DNA of 64,000 nt. Source: Campylorhamphus procurvoides (Eukaryota > Chordata > Aves > Passeriformes > Dendrocolaptidae). The translations under genes were made by a program, and so were the position numbers. Location of the stretch: NCBI GenBank assembly GCA_013396655.1, contig WBMV01000300.1, positions 255,419 through 319,418 on the forward strand, written 5' to 3'. Below are positions 61,501 to 64,000 of this stretch, one piece after another. Each line of letters begins with the position of its first letter. The stretch's first letter is position 1. A model generated the notes under the pieces. The model had not been told where the DNA came from. It saw nothing but the letters and a program-made list of their open reading frames with translations, and made no database searches.

Positions 61501-64000
61501 CTTTCTGAATTCTCTTTTCATAATGCTTTTTATAGTTAGATACTGTCCCATATAAAATTGTTTCTATAATAAAAAAGGAATGTAAAAAATGGTATATTCA
61601 AATCATCACTCTATTCATGATTCTTTTGGTTTTAGCAACCCTTTTTCACCTGGTTATTTATACTGTCAGGTTCTTTTATGTAGTTTTATAGCAGATTGGA
61701 GCCCTGATCTTCACTAGAGTGCAATAGCAGCAGAACTATAATAACAAATAGTTATGTGCTATTGCTTTTCTGCATTTATTTAACACAATTATTACTAGGG
61801 TAATAACATTAATGTCTATCTCCAGATGCTTTGCTGAGAAAATGGAGACAATAATGTGAAGCACGGCTTACAATTAAACAAAGTGGAAATTTATTGTTGG
61901 AAAAGAGCTACAGTAATGACAGGGAAAGTTGCAGCATAGCTCATCACATTAATTTCTTTTACTTTGGATGTAGGAAGTTTGTGGTTTCAGACATTACTGG
62001 AATTATCAACAGGGAAATCAGGAGAAGCTTGATGCATAGACAACAGTAAGGAAGTGCATGCATTCAGTAATGTGAAAAGCTTCTTATGGTGATTCTTATG
62101 ATGTAAGCTTTGAGTTGTTTTAGATTAGCCATGGACCTCAACTCCCTCCAAGAATACATATTTGCTCATCTAAACATATTATACTCTTGTCAATTAAAGG
62201 AATAGGCTGGCTTCTGTCCTTATTTTCCCAAAACAAAACTCCATTTTGCAAACAATTCAAACTACTAAAAATTTAACTACCTTTTTAACTATTAGGAAAA
62301 CAAAGGAAAAAAATACACAAAAAAATGCTGAGGCTTTGCTTCTCTGACAATATAACTTATGCAACGGTGTCTAACTTTCCTTTCCCTGGAGTATTCAGAG
62401 AAAGTGGATTCCTACTTTTTGTTCTCTCTGAGCTTCAAAATAAAATGAAAAATATTTTCTACAAATTGCTTGGGTTCAGAATTTATTCAAGCTTTAATCT
62501 TGATGAGAAGTACTATAATTGCAAATGTCAGTATAATAAAAAATCAGTTCAAATAATTTTATATTTTGTAAAGCAGTTGTCTTACTGATAAAATAGATCT
62601 GACTACTCATGGGAAGCTTTCTGCCTTTGTAGGTAATAGTGATAGCAAGGAAAGACATGCATAAAATATATGCTGAGAATATTCAAGATGAACACAGAAA
62701 TATGTTTGAAAAAAAAAAAAAGGAGGAAAAAGACGATTCTAAGTCTCGCTAGATACGTGATGTTTACACATGTACCTGCTACCAGATCTGCTTTTCCCTT
62801 ATTTTATGACCTCAGCTTTCGTACCTGCATGCTGCATCAAAACACTGTTAGACAGAGGTTTAAATTGGATATCACATAATTTACTCTTATTCTTTTGATC
62901 ATGTCCAATTCTGCTTACTCGACCACATTATATATTTCCCAAGAAATTAATCTTACCAAACTTGCTAGTATTCCATTACAATCAGAAAATGTAATGTAGA
63001 TTGCTCTTCCAATCAAATTTAATTAAAAATAAAATAAAATAAAATGAAATAAAATAAAATAAAATCTCTGGGTCTGTTTTCTACAGTAGCTTATATGAAC
63101 ATTTCTTAGTATCAGTTCCAGTCAATGTTCCTTTATGTGACATAAGATGGAATATTGCCTCTTACGTGCTCTGACCATCAGTAGAGAATAAAGGTCAGGT
63201 CTACAGCATTTATGTTTTTGCAGATGTGTAGTCTTTTCTATGATCTTTTCTAATTTTTATATACACTACTCCAGAAAGGTTTACTTCAAAATCTCTATGG
63301 TTGTAAAAATTGCATGAATTTATCTTTGAAAATAAAGCTCTGCAAGTAAAATGGTTCAAAGATGTTTCCATCCAATGAATAAAGAATATTTTTGATTATT
63401 TTTTAATGTTTGAGATTAGGTTAGTGACTGCATCTATAGTAATGTAAGTTCCTATATCTGTCATGAAAATCTATCCTTACAGTGAGTGTCAGTGAAAAGA
63501 AAGAGAAGTTTATAGCCTGAATAAGTGCCACCACTAGCTGTTAATATGCATTCAGAATTGTGATACTGTTAATATTTTCTGAGATTAAACAAAGACTTTA
63601 AAATGGCTCAGTTGTCTGCTGCAGCCATTTATACCCACTATGCAATCACATTCTGATCAGACATGAAATAATACTAGTTGAGGACATTGCTTACATAGAA
63701 AAATGAAGAATCAGTTCTAAGGATTTTGCTGTTATTGTATGAAAATACTATCCATGTGCATTCTTAACCAATTTGCCTGCTGTATAATAAAAGTCATGAC
63801 TGTGCTTTTAAAAAACAGTACTTTGCATATTAGAGAAAGACTGAAGAGAGAGAAAATGGAAAAAATACTTGGGTGAGCAAGTGACCAATAAAAGTGATTA
63901 TTGTAATGGGAAAAAGTCAAGAATTATGCACAGTTTTAGTAAGTAACAATATGACAAAGATGTTAGTTCTAACGCTAACTTTTAGGAATGTTCTTTGCAA
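58526..64000. other. AT-rich non-coding stretch to the window end
   Basis: No recognised gene. It includes a T-rich run near 60560, a CT repeat near 60999-61015 and the AAAAT microsatellite at 63026-63065. The 61770-61960 segment, rich in ATTA/TAAT motifs, has the look of a conserved non-coding element, but only a cross-species comparison could tell. Confidence 0.5.
63026..63065. repeat. AAAAT pentanucleotide microsatellite, eight units
   Basis: Eight consecutive AAAAT units with one GAAAT variant as the fifth. Likely length-polymorphic. Confidence 0.9.

Overview
This is an AT-rich vertebrate nuclear segment, and its repeats mark it as a bird, most likely a songbird. The evidence is a 5'-truncated CR1 LINE with readable endonuclease and reverse transcriptase remains, further CR1 tail fragments, three or four types of avian endogenous-retrovirus LTR, and a tRNA-Ile-derived SINE ending in a CR1-like tail (the TguSINE1 type known from passerines). 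There are no bacterial-type operons and no CRISPR array. I find no intact protein-coding gene. Apart from the CR1 remains, the long open frames look fortuitous. The window reads as intergenic or long-intron DNA.

Layout. Bases 1-23.6 kb are mostly unique AT-rich sequence with two degraded CR1 tails (about 2.56 and 17.75 kb), a CpG cluster with an E2F-like site (6.32-6.41 kb), a G-quadruplex-capable C tract (17.68 kb) and a splice-flanked exon-like block on the minus strand (14.68-14.87 kb). The 23.9-28.4 kb region is an LTR cluster. A 535-bp solo LTR with a 6-bp target duplication sits inside older LTR-like sequence, and a 654-bp solo LTR with a 5-bp target duplication follows. A block of about 2.07 kb holding the first LTR and the start of the second occurs twice, separated by exactly ten N. 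At 30.65-31.45 kb lies an ERVL-type LTR with a 278-bp internal duplication across a single n. At 34.7 kb is the tRNA-derived SINE, and at 36.9 kb a second minus-strand exon-like block. From 39.4 to 41.9 kb is the CR1 element on the minus strand, with a 58-N gap and an 85-bp block, bounded by n on both sides, copied from elsewhere in the element. From 41.9 to 64 kb the sequence is unique and AT-rich except for A/C-only tracts, an avian LTR-type repeat at 57.8-58.5 kb and an AAAAT microsatellite at 63.03 kb.

Nothing here works together as a pathway. The biology is a record of retroelement insertion and decay. The most consequential observation is structural: three separate duplications abut N characters, and all fall in repeats. 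This fits unmerged contig ends or gap-filling patches better than real duplication, so copy-number statements from this window need checking against reads. Two exon-like blocks on the minus strand are the best leads if a gene does cross the window. I did not find a convincing new biological system.
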